From contig DAOUYQ010000005.1 of the NCBI GenBank assembly GCA_030666035.1, positions 1 through 12,839 on the forward strand: DNA of 12,839 nt. Reading direction: 5' to 3'. A program made the translations under genes and the position numbers. Shown in pieces: positions 1 to 6,204 of this stretch. The DNA is from Microcaldota archaeon (GTDB taxonomy: Archaea > Micrarchaeota > Micrarchaeia > Anstonellales > Bilamarchaeaceae). Position 1 is the first letter of the stretch. Every line of letters starts with the position of its first letter. A model generated the notes under the pieces. That model was not told the origin of the DNA, made no database searches, and saw only the letters and a program-made list of their open reading frames with translations.

Positions 1-278
1 TGACTGCAGGAGTTGGAAGGGCAGTGCAGGTAAAGGAAGGAAACGGAAAACAAGAGAATGGCGGAAAAACGCTTGGCCTCTTTGAGCAATGCCCCGAGAC
101 AATAATCATCTATGAGGGGGCAGGAAAAAAACTGACACTAAACACCTGGCGGAGGATAGCAGCACAGGTCTTAACAGAAGAAGCAAAAGAGACTATTAAT
201 ACTGAAGTGCAGCATTTGAAAAAGAAGGGGAAAGCGCGGAATAACGGGGGTAACGGAAGGAAGGGAGGAAAAAGATGA
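1..278 (+). CDS. 3' end of an unrecognised gene running in from the left edge
   Basis: The frame beginning at base 3 is open from the left edge to a TGA at 276-278, so this is probably the C-terminal 91 or so residues of a larger protein. A GTG at 24 could start a shorter protein, but it has no clear ribosome binding site and the frame stays open upstream of it. The visible part has a short hydrophobic stretch (ETIIIYEG), a Trp/Arg-containing helix (LNTWRRIAAQVLTEEAKETI) and a low-complexity basic tail rich in Gly, Asn, Lys and Arg, as is common in nucleic-acid-binding proteins. I do not recognise the family. The stop is directly followed, with no spacer, by the stop codon of the convergent methyltransferase gene. 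Confidence 0.5.
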   Translation, partial: TAGVGRAVQVKEGNGKQENGGKTLGLFEQCPETIIIYEGAGKKLTLNTWRRIAAQVLTEEAKETINTEVQHLKKKGKARNNGGNGRKGGKR

Positions 279-1400
279 TTATTTCTTGAAAACAGCTGCA
301 CTTTCCCTTACTTTTATTTTAGCTGGCTTAACATCTGCAATTCTTTCCATCCAGAGCGGGATTTCATAAACAAACCCTATGCGCTTGCCTATTTTGCCTA
401 AAATTTCATCAACTTCTATATGGTTGCCCTGGATTACTGCGTTTCCTACAATTAGTGCTCCTCCTTTTTCGGTTGTTTTGTAGAGGTTTTCCAGGACTCT
501 TTCCATATCTGCAAAATATTCTCCTATTATGGGCAATTTGTGGGCAAGCTCCCCTGCTTCTTCCGGGACTTCGGTTTTTGCTGCATCCTTTGTGATAAAT
601 GAGCGGAGGGATTCCCTGCGCATTTTAAGGGAAGCGTTTTTGTCCATTGCCAGGAGGGAAAGCTCCAGGCCATATACTTTTGAGTAATCGATATTGTTGA
701 GGTACGGGGGGGATGTGATAAAGCAGTCGTAGTTTCCCTCGCAGAAAGTGCGTGCATCCGCGAGTTTTATCTGTGGCTCTGGGCCGGAAATATTGTGTGT
801 TTCGAGGTCTGAGATTATTTGTTTTGCTTTTTTCTTGAATGCATCTTTTGCGGGCATTGCGCTCTTGGATTTTTCCAGGCGGAGTACGCCTCCATCCTTG
901 ATGAAGAAACCGCACTGGGGAAGGGAGGAGAGCAATGCGAGAAGGAAAAGTGCGCCTGCTTTTTCGTTTTCCATTTGCTCGCATCTTTCCCGGATAAAGC
1001 AGATGTCGTTGTAGTTTCGCTTTGAGAAAAACCTTCTGGGGGAAAAGAGCTCAAAATCCCACTTGAAAGAGGGCTCTTTGCGGTCTTTGAACATTTTTTT
1101 GAGCTCAGTTTTTGCATCTGTAATATCAGAATTAGTGTAATTTGCGCATTTTGTGCGGGAGACAAAAACTGCGAGGGGGGAAATATCTATTCCGGTTGAG
1201 TTTAATCCAAGGGATTTTGCAACCAGGGGGGTTGTCCCTATTCCCGCAAATGGGTCAAAAACCGATTCTTTTGGGTTGAACAATTTGAGGAAATGCTCTA
1301 CAATCCGGGGAGAATATGCTTCCTTGTAATAAAGCCAGCGGTGCACCGGGAGGCTTTTGGAGGCTTCAAATGTAAAATAGTTTGCAAGAGAGGATTGCAA
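279..1400 (-). CDS. Site-specific DNA methyltransferase, SPPY type (orphan)
   Basis: Predicted SAM-dependent amino-methyltransferase acting on DNA (N4-cytosine or N6-adenine). The SAM-binding motif I is DPFAGIGTT at about residues 49-57, and the catalytic motif IV is SPPY at residues 230-233. The roughly 170 residues between them leave room for a target-recognition region, so the order is motif I, variable region, motif IV. The N-terminal block around residues 17-31 (LPVHRWLYYKEAYSP) resembles the N-terminus of archaeal and bacterial DNA methylases of this group. Length is 373 aa. The start is a TTG at 1398-1400; a stop codon lies three codons upstream in frame, which excludes a longer protein. 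AGGAGA sits immediately before the TTG, closer than usual, so translation may depend on coupling to the RNase HI gene whose stop is 6 nt upstream. No restriction endonuclease is visible, so a solitary regulatory or protective methylase is likely. An RNA-modifying role cannot be excluded. Confidence 0.8.
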   Translation of the reverse strand: MQSSLANYFTFEASKSLPVHRWLYYKEAYSPRIVEHFLKLFNPKESVFDPFAGIGTTPLVAKSLGLNSTGIDISPLAVFVSRTKCANYTNSDITDAKTELKKMFKDRKEPSFKWDFELFSPRRFFSKRNYNDICFIRERCEQMENEKAGALFLLALLSSLPQCGFFIKDGGVLRLEKSKSAMPAKDAFKKKAKQIISDLETHNISGPEPQIKLADARTFCEGNYDCFITSPPYLNNIDYSKVYGLELSLLAMDKNASLKMRRESLRSFITKDAAKTEVPEEAGELAHKLPIIGEYFADMERVLENLYKTTEKGGALIVGNAVIQGNHIEVDEILGKIGKRIGFVYEIPLWMERIADVKPAKIKVRESAAVFKK

Positions 1401-1406
1401 TCTCCT

Positions 1407-1787
1407 TCACCCGATTGCATCTTTTGCAAGTTTGTCTGCAAGTGCGTTTTTTTCCCGCTCAACCCAGGTATAGCGGACATCAAGGCCTTCAGCAAGCGCA
1501 TCTATTTCTTTTTTTATCTCGCGGAGGTGGGGAGCTTTAATGCGGAACTTTCCGCTGAGCTGCTGCACAACAAGGCGGCTGTCTGTACGCACTTCAACTG
1601 CATCCGCACCGAGTGTGATTGCTTCTTCCAGGCCTGCTTTTACTGCTTCGTATTCTGCAATATTGTTTGTGCCTTCTCCTATTGCCTGGCTTATCTCTTT
1701 TAGGATTTCTCCACCCTTGTAGACTACTGCCCCTATTCCCATGGGGCCTGGATTGCCTGAGCATGCACCATCAGTATAAACTAACAT
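1407..1787 (-). CDS. rnhA: Ribonuclease HI (RNase H1)
   Basis: Cleaves the RNA strand of RNA-DNA hybrids, for example R-loops and replication primers. The 126 residues hold the full RNase H fold: D6 in YTDGACSGNPGP, E45 in NNIAEYEA, D69 in RTDSRL and D118 in NALADKLA form the expected acidic metal-binding set. The His-bearing loop of E. coli RNase HI is replaced by a short ERE segment, as in many archaeal and RVT_3-type members. The ATG at 1787 is preceded by AGGTG five bases upstream, and a TTATAAAG box is centred about 35 bp upstream. It is the first gene of a two-gene operon with the methyltransferase (6-nt gap) and is divergent from the PH-domain gene. The window also encodes RNase HII, so both RNase H types are present. 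Confidence 0.93.
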   Translation of the reverse strand: MLVYTDGACSGNPGPMGIGAVVYKGGEILKEISQAIGEGTNNIAEYEAVKAGLEEAITLGADAVEVRTDSRLVVQQLSGKFRIKAPHLREIKKEIDALAEGLDVRYTWVEREKNALADKLAKDAIG

Positions 1788-1837
1788 ATGAGCACCTGCA
1801 ACTATTTTTTATTCCTTTCTTTATAACTCTTTGTGCA
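1788..1837. promoter_or_regulatory. Divergent promoter region, RNase HI / PH-domain gene
   Basis: This 50-bp gap holds two interleaved TATA-like boxes. On the minus strand TTATAAAG (plus 1818-1825) is about 35 bp before the RNase HI ATG, leaving room for a short leader with the AGGTG ribosome binding site at 1793-1797. On the plus strand the ATTTTTTATT stretch (about 1803-1812) is about 30 bp before the ATG at 1838, which has no ribosome binding site and so suggests a leaderless message. The boxes are inferred from spacing and composition only. Confidence 0.5.
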
Positions 1838-2296
1838 ATGGTCCAGACCGAATTTAGTGTGAGGTGCTCAGGCAGAATAGAATATGCCGGTGCAATTGTG
1901 GGTGCAGCTGCACTCAGCTGCATCTTCATAAAATTGCACAACTGGATAAATTTTCCCCTTGAAATTGTTCTTGCAATCATCGCTGTGTTTAGCATAGCCT
2001 CAATTGTTGTTTCATTCATCAAGGCAAAGATACAGTATATTGAAGTGGATAGTGAGGGCGTAACTATGCATAGCGGGCTCTTCAACAAGAAAACCACGTA
2101 TGTGCCTTATGAGCGCATCACGAATATACATACGCATAAAAGCCTGCTGGAGCGGATATTTGGGCTTGGGGGCTTGCAGGTGGATACTGCAGGGACCAAC
2201 AAAGTAGAGATAAACATGGGAAACATTCCATCAAAGTATTTGGGCAAACTGGTCCGGGCTGTGCAAAAAAACATAATAAAGGGCGAGGGGAAATAG
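1838..2296 (+). CDS. Membrane PH-domain protein (bPH2 / YdbS-like)
   Basis: A 152-residue protein with two predicted membrane helices (about residues 16-33 and 40-61), joined by a short loop, and then a soluble domain from residue 64 to the end. That domain matches the bacterial/archaeal PH-like bPH2 pattern: YIEVDSEGV, then VPYERITNIHTHKSLLERIFGLGGLQVDTAG. In this family the segment runs from the first strands through the YERI/QNV-like motif to the conserved FGL-G-L-V-TAG strand. No catalytic activity is known; these proteins are envelope-associated scaffolds. I chose the ATG at 1838 because an upstream in-frame ATG at 1763 lies inside the RNase HI coding region and would bury the promoter. 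The stop TAG shares its last base with the GTG start of the next gene, so the two are probably translated together. Confidence 0.8.
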   Translation: MVQTEFSVRCSGRIEYAGAIVGAAALSCIFIKLHNWINFPLEIVLAIIAVFSIASIVVSFIKAKIQYIEVDSEGVTMHSGLFNKKTTYVPYERITNIHTHKSLLERIFGLGGLQVDTAGTNKVEINMGNIPSKYLGKLVRAVQKNIIKGEGK

Positions 2297-2781
2297 TGGG
2301 GAAGCTGGAGGGGGAATTTTTCATTGAGGATGAACCCGGGCTAGTGGAAAAACTGGAATTGCTTGGGGCTGGAATAAGTGAGGGGGGGAAGCAGAAGCTT
2401 CCCTTGCTCGAAGCTGCATATTTTGAGGAGAAGGGGGCAATTTGTACTGGGAAGAAAGCAGAAGAACTTATTGAACTTGCAAAGGAAAAGGATGTGCTTG
2501 CAAAAGAGAGATTTGCAGTGTTAAAAGAGCTGAGGGATTCCGGGTACATTGTGCGGATTGGGAAGGGGGATTTGGAATTTTTGAGGGTTTATAAGAAGGG
2601 TATTCGGGTTGGGGAGGACAGGACTGAATCGATTGTAAAGGTTTTGAAGGAGGGGGAAAAGCCGGATTTGCTCTCTGATTTGGTGAAGGCTGCAAGGATG
2701 AGGAAAAACCTGTATTATGCGTTTATTTCTGATGAATGGAAGATTGTGTTTGTTAAGGCTTATCGAGCAAACTTCGAGTAA
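2296..2781 (+). CDS. Splicing-endonuclease-like (EndA family) paralog lacking the catalytic His
   Basis: A single-unit (161 aa) tRNA-splicing-endonuclease homolog. Residues 1-65 match the N-terminal EndA subdomain (GEFFIED, then LPLLEAAYFEEKGAI). Residues 70-157 match the catalytic fold (ERFAVLKELRDSGYIVRIGKG, then FLRVYKKG). In the Methanocaldococcus jannaschii enzyme the catalytic triad is Y115, H125 and K156. By alignment from memory, Y99 (VYKKG) and K137 (MRKNL) are kept, but the His position is Arg109 (GEDRTES). It is therefore either a structural subunit resembling the non-catalytic beta chain of heterotetrameric enzymes, or a repurposed protein. The GTG start overlaps the last base of the upstream TAG, with GAGGGG upstream as ribosome binding site. 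Its 3' end overlaps the convergent caspase-like gene by 29 bp. The family assignment is firm; the function is open, since a complete three-unit EndA is encoded 2 kb away. Confidence 0.75.
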   Translation: MGKLEGEFFIEDEPGLVEKLELLGAGISEGGKQKLPLLEAAYFEEKGAICTGKKAEELIELAKEKDVLAKERFAVLKELRDSGYIVRIGKGDLEFLRVYKKGIRVGEDRTESIVKVLKEGEKPDLLSDLVKAARMRKNLYYAFISDEWKIVFVKAYRANFE

Positions 2782-4414
2782 TTTTTCCCTGAAGAAATTG
2801 TGTGCTTTCAACGTTATACTCTACATCAGTTATCCTTCCTTCTGGGGAAAGGAGATACTTTGTTCTTGAGAAATTTTCCGCCGGAGCATAAAGGGTGGCC
2901 CCCCACGCATCAGATATGATTCCGCCTATCGCGGCTTCACTCTTTCCTGTTGAGCAGGAAACAAGGAGTACTATCGGTTTTTCAGTAAAAGAGCTTCTCA
3001 GTTTTTTCAACTCTTCTAGATCAGTAAGGTCCAGCATCCTGCGCTCTTCCAGCGAATTCTTTTTTATGGGGGGCAACGCTTCAAATTCTTCAACTGTAGC
3101 AACGCCAAGTTTTCCAAGCAGGATTCTGTCGGGAGCTCCATGACCTCCGATTATAAGGGTTCCGATTTTTCCATATCGTTTAGAAATTGAGTGCATCCTA
3201 TCATAGAAAGCAGCTTCAGAACCTACTTCTACTATCACCAGGCAGTAATGTTTTGTAAGTGGGAATAATCTGGAGCCTTCTCTGTAAAAGATACTGTTTG
3301 GGTCATTTTTGTTGAAAGCTACAAGCAAAAGAGGTTTCGTTGAACTCTTGGGGTCGATATTTGAGTGTAATGCTTCTAAAGTATCTTTTGTATACCTCAT
3401 GAAATATTCCATGCCAAAGTTCCTGTAAAGCGCTTGGGTCTTTTTCGAGCCGATTGTGGCGATTCCATAGGCAAAATTCAGGCAAACTTCAGGATCAGTA
3501 TGCTCTGCTCCAAGAGATGCCACGAGTTTTTCTGCACCTGAATAAAAGGTAGCTAGCATCAGGATAAAATCTGGCAACTTTTCACTGGGCATCCAGCTCA
3601 TTGATGTATTTAATGAAACCTTCAGTGCAGAGAGTACTTTCCAGCTTTTTTCTCCCGCCTGCCTGGTGAGAAGCCTGATTCCATCAAGAACTTCATAATC
3701 AGAATGCGAACCGGCTAATATATGCCCCAAATGGAAAAGTGCAGGGGGTGCAGCTTTTCCGGAAACTTTTGCAATTTCATAGGCTAGGTCGAGCCTTTTG
3801 GAAGCAAAATCAACAGCCGCTTCACCTTTATAGGAATTTTCAAAATAATCTGCCTTTACTGCATAATAAACTGCTCCCACAAGTTTAGTCATTTTTGCAA
3901 TGCCCTTTATCTTTTTAAGCATCTCTGGGCGGAAATTAGCCTGGCTCACTACAGAACCAAGGGATAGCGGATCATCGGAGGTATCAAAATGTTCTCCTCG
4001 CATTTCAACTATCTTGCATAAATCCTTGAACACCTGGTCTGTGAAGCTGCCTTTCTCTAAATGGGGGTTTCCAAGAAATGAAGCAAGTGGATTCAGGTAT
4101 GCTGTTGAATCATTGCCATATTTTTTTAAGATGAACTGGATTTTGCCCACAATATTTGAATCTGGAGGGGCCTTTACAAGGATCCATTCGATGTGATTCA
4201 TGGAGCGGATGCCCAAACCCGCATTATTGTGTGCAATGGTAGAAAGGATATCCATTATGTGCTCTTTTTGCTCTGTAGTAGCTCCTGCTGTTTGAAGAGC
4301 ATCCAAAATGTGCTCAGCATTCGGCAGGAGCTCAAATGAAAATTGGCCTAAGAGGTTTGTTTGCCCTGTTTGGGCTTGGGGGTGTTTTTTCTTTACTGTT
4401 GTCTCAGGATCCAT
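2753..4414 (-). CDS. Putative caspase-fold (clan CD) cysteine peptidase with helical N-terminal region
   Basis: A 553-residue protein with no signal peptide or clear membrane segment. Residues 1-350 look mainly helical with repeat-like spacing (recurring Leu/Ala-rich helices, e.g. LAYEIAKVSGKAAPPALFHL) and resemble a HEAT- or TPR-like region. Residues 361-540 resemble a caspase-haemoglobinase fold: strand PLLLVAFNKND, strand CLVIVEV, then GTLIIGGHGAPDRILLG with candidate catalytic His425, then IVLLVSCSTGKSEAAIGG with candidate Cys487, and a following strand ATLYAPAENF. The hydrophobic strand-HG and strand-SC-x-T-G pattern about 60 residues apart is the hallmark of clan CD peptidases (caspases, C80, C25, CHAT). 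I know no exact family for it. The ATG at 4414 has no ribosome binding site; a TTTTTA element about 29 bp upstream suits a leaderless transcript. The gene lies 42 bp downstream of a small metallopeptidase gene. Peptidase activity is inferred from motifs alone. Confidence 0.65.
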   Translation of the reverse strand: MDPETTVKKKHPQAQTGQTNLLGQFSFELLPNAEHILDALQTAGATTEQKEHIMDILSTIAHNNAGLGIRSMNHIEWILVKAPPDSNIVGKIQFILKKYGNDSTAYLNPLASFLGNPHLEKGSFTDQVFKDLCKIVEMRGEHFDTSDDPLSLGSVVSQANFRPEMLKKIKGIAKMTKLVGAVYYAVKADYFENSYKGEAAVDFASKRLDLAYEIAKVSGKAAPPALFHLGHILAGSHSDYEVLDGIRLLTRQAGEKSWKVLSALKVSLNTSMSWMPSEKLPDFILMLATFYSGAEKLVASLGAEHTDPEVCLNFAYGIATIGSKKTQALYRNFGMEYFMRYTKDTLEALHSNIDPKSSTKPLLLVAFNKNDPNSIFYREGSRLFPLTKHYCLVIVEVGSEAAFYDRMHSISKRYGKIGTLIIGGHGAPDRILLGKLGVATVEEFEALPPIKKNSLEERRMLDLTDLEELKKLRSSFTEKPIVLLVSCSTGKSEAAIGGIISDAWGATLYAPAENFSRTKYLLSPEGRITDVEYNVESTQFLQGKITRSLLDKP

Positions 4415-4456
4415 TGGGCATTATATTGCACAAAACCCAATAAAAACAGCATGGAT
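4415..4456 (-). promoter_or_regulatory. Likely promoter of the caspase-like gene
   Basis: The 42-bp gap downstream of the metallopeptidase gene reads, on the minus strand, CTGTTTTTATTGGG and then a second AT-rich element, CAATATAAT. The first (plus about 4440-4446) is 29 bp from the ATG at 4414, the same spacing as other leaderless starts in this window. The second is too close to the ATG to place a transcription start upstream of it. Inferred from spacing. Confidence 0.4.
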
Positions 4457-4855
4457 TCAAAGTTCTTTGTTAGAAACTTCAAAAGAAGCGAGATACTTTT
4501 TGTAGATCTCATTGACTAATCTATCATCTATTCTTCTTCCCCGATTATTATGCGGGACTAATCCACCGGTGAATTTTTTGGGGATGTGGAGAAGTTCGTG
4601 GATTAGGACTTTTTTCTTTTCTTCTTCTGGAAGTTTATCATAGTGCTCGCTTACTGCTTCAATTACATAGAAGGGATTAATTTCAAGGGCGTTCCTCCAA
4701 ATTTGGGGCAGGGACCAGATTCTTGCATAGGCATTTACTTTGGCTTCTTTGCTCCTCATGCAGATTATTCTGGAGTTGATTACGTGTTCCATTTGCAGGG
4801 ATTCCAATAGTTCATCCAGCATTAGTTGAACGTCATAAGCTCTCTCAGATTTCAT
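4457..4855 (-). CDS. Small HExxH zinc metallopeptidase (COG4900-like, phage metallopeptidase type)
   Basis: A 132-residue protein with a zinc-peptidase signature, HELLH at residues 86-90, in the context VLIHELLHIPKKFTGGLVPHN. H86 and H90 are likely zinc ligands, E87 the general base, and H102 in the PHN motif a candidate third ligand. The HELLHIP...HN arrangement is that of the small predicted metallopeptidases COG4900 and the putative phage metallopeptidase family, recognised from memory. Mid-protein residues 37-66 (AKVNAYARIWSLPQIWRNALEINPFYVIEAV) form the usual strand pair preceding the active-site helix. There is no secretion signal, so it is probably cytoplasmic. The ATG has no ribosome binding site and a TTTAAA box lies 28 bp upstream. 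It precedes the caspase-like gene on the same strand. The substrate is unknown. Confidence 0.7.
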   Translation of the reverse strand: MKSERAYDVQLMLDELLESLQMEHVINSRIICMRSKEAKVNAYARIWSLPQIWRNALEINPFYVIEAVSEHYDKLPEEEKKKVLIHELLHIPKKFTGGLVPHNNRGRRIDDRLVNEIYKKYLASFEVSNKEL

Positions 4856-4910
4856 GTGAAGTTATTTGGGGCGTGGATAATTTAAAGTCTTAGTTGGGAA
4901 ATAGAGGCAT
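4856..4910. promoter_or_regulatory. Divergent promoter with one symmetric TATA box
   Basis: The only TATA-like element in this 55-bp gap is the self-complementary TTTAAA at 4881-4886 (within ATAATTTAAAGT). Its centre is 27.5 bp from the endonuclease ATG at 4911 and 28.5 bp from the metallopeptidase ATG at 4855. Both distances fit leaderless or nearly leaderless starts, so a single TBP-binding site may serve both directions. The plus-strand gene additionally has GAGG four bases before its ATG. Confidence 0.55.
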
Positions 4911-6056
4911 ATGTTGCTCTTTTGGGATGGAAAAAAAGTGAAAACAGATGATGCAGCGAGCATAACTGCTCTGGTTAAGGGGTGTTATGGGGAGAATAAA
5001 AAGGGGGTTATTTTTCTGGAGCCTGAGGAGGCGCTCTATTTGGTGGATGTGCGGGGGGCAGAGTGCCTGGATTCTGCGGGGAAGAAGCTGGGCTTTAATG
5101 GGCTGGCTTCAGAATTTAAGGGGAAAAAGCTGCTTGCACGGTATTTGACTTATAAGGATTGGAGGGACAGGGGGCTGTTTTTGAGGCCAGAAAAAGAAGC
5201 AGCCGGAAAATATGGAAAGAGTGTTTCCAGGAAGTATAAGCGGGGGGAGCTTGGGCTGAAGGTTCCGGAATTTGGTGGGGAATTCTTTGCTGATGATTTG
5301 ATGAGCATAGTTGATGATGCTGAAGTTGGGGGGGAGCTTTACAGGGATTACTGGATTGGGCAGATGGGAACATACAAGGCACCGCACCGGGGGAGCATTT
5401 CCAAGCTGGATGTGTTTGAAACGCTCTTGCTTATGGATGCTGGGAAACTTGAATTGGGCAATGCAAAAAGAAAGGATGTTTTTTCAAACGCAAAAAAGCG
5501 GATTGAATATTTTGAGGATATGAACAATGTGTACCAAGAATGGAGGGATGCCGGGTATGTGGTGAAAACCGGGTTCAAGTTTGGAACCCATTTTAGGATT
5601 TATTTGCCCGGGGCAGGGCCTGAGAAGGGAAAGGACTGGGTGCACTCAAAGCATGTGCTGCATGTGTTTCCAAGAAAGAGCGGCATGATTATTTCTGAAT
5701 GGGCGCGGGCAATCCGTGTTGCGCATTCAGTAAAGAAAACATTTATCCTTGCAATTCCGGGAGAGGGGAAGGTGAAAAAAGGAAAGGTTGATTTTGCTTT
5801 GTACCACCGGAAGAAGAATGGGGTGGAAACACCTAAAAGCGGAAGCCCTTCATTTTTGATGCTCTCGCTTGGCGAGGATGAGTATCTGAGCGGGGAGGAG
5901 CTTGCGGCTGCGCTAAAGAGCTGTGCTGAGAGGGAGTTGGATTTGCTTCTTGCAATTGCGGACCGGGAAAGCTCTGTAACTTATTATCTGATTAGGAAAA
6001 TTGAGTTGCCGCAAAGCAAATATGAGTATTATGAGATTGAATGGATGCAGCCTTGA
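4911..6056 (+). CDS. endA: tRNA-splicing endonuclease, three-unit (epsilon) type
   Basis: Removes introns from tRNA (and pre-rRNA) by cutting at bulge-helix-bulge sites. The 381 residues hold three EndA-like units: an N-terminal degenerate unit (about 1-110), a complete catalytic unit (about 122-303) and a C-terminal beta-like unit (about 312-381). The catalytic unit carries YVVKTGFKFGTHFRIYLPG with Tyr231, DWVHSKHV with His245 and HSVKKTF with Lys275, matching Y115/H125/K156 of the M. jannaschii enzyme. This three-part layout and length match the epsilon-2 homodimeric enzymes of ARMAN archaea (about 395 aa). The extra basic loop at about 151-165 (QMGTYKAPHRGSISK) sits near where those enzymes have their specificity loop, but that correspondence is inferred. 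The ATG follows AGAGG, and the shared TTTAAA box lies 28 bp upstream. It is complete, so it should act alone as a dimer. Confidence 0.9.
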   Translation: MLLFWDGKKVKTDDAASITALVKGCYGENKKGVIFLEPEEALYLVDVRGAECLDSAGKKLGFNGLASEFKGKKLLARYLTYKDWRDRGLFLRPEKEAAGKYGKSVSRKYKRGELGLKVPEFGGEFFADDLMSIVDDAEVGGELYRDYWIGQMGTYKAPHRGSISKLDVFETLLLMDAGKLELGNAKRKDVFSNAKKRIEYFEDMNNVYQEWRDAGYVVKTGFKFGTHFRIYLPGAGPEKGKDWVHSKHVLHVFPRKSGMIISEWARAIRVAHSVKKTFILAIPGEGKVKKGKVDFALYHRKKNGVETPKSGSPSFLMLSLGEDEYLSGEELAAALKSCAERELDLLLAIADRESSVTYYLIRKIELPQSKYEYYEIEWMQP

Positions 6057-6204
6057 AATTTTTTGCTGCTGTTTTAAGCTGTGGTAAAAAATTTCATAAA
6101 AACATGGCCCGTTTTACGCTAGTCTTTTTGTATTCTGCCGCACTCTGGCACGTGTTCGGCCCTCAACCCTCCGCTTGTCGGGTTTCGTTCTTGTTTTTCG
6201 CTGT
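6057..6204. other. Convergent intergenic gap with GC-rich foldable core
   Basis: This 148-bp gap between the stops of endA and AlaX has T/A-rich flanks and a GC-rich centre (about 6135-6187). On the plus strand the centre can form a hairpin from GCCGCAC (6137-6143) with GTG (6152-6154) plus CGGC (6157-6160), two bases bulged. A second hairpin pairs AACCC (6165-6169) with GGGTT (6180-6184). The T-rich run after it (about 6188-6221, reaching into the AlaX 3' end) would suit termination of endA. On the minus strand ATTTTTT and GTTTTTA tracts (about 6058-6105) would terminate AlaX. No tRNA or C/D-box guide RNA could be recognised. The core may be a small RNA or just terminator structure. Confidence 0.35.

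Noticed and set aside
1619..1837. N-terminal extension of the PH-domain frame starting from upstream codons (1619 or 1763)
   Set aside because: It runs antisense through the RNase HI gene and its promoter; the ATG at 1838 gives the expected domain layout with a TATA-like box about 30 bp upstream.
2753..4855. Toxin-antitoxin reading of the metallopeptidase and caspase-like pair
   Set aside because: The proteins are too large and unlike known antitoxins, and each gene has its own promoter-like element.
5290..5325. GATGATG and CTGA motifs resembling a C/D-box sRNA
   Set aside because: They lie inside endA as ordinary Asp-Asp-Ala-Glu codons, without a guide-sized spacer arrangement.
6100..6190. 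Possible tRNA or guide RNA in the convergent gap
   Set aside because: No T-arm consensus, cloverleaf, or C/D boxes could be assembled on either strand; kept only as an unassigned foldable block.
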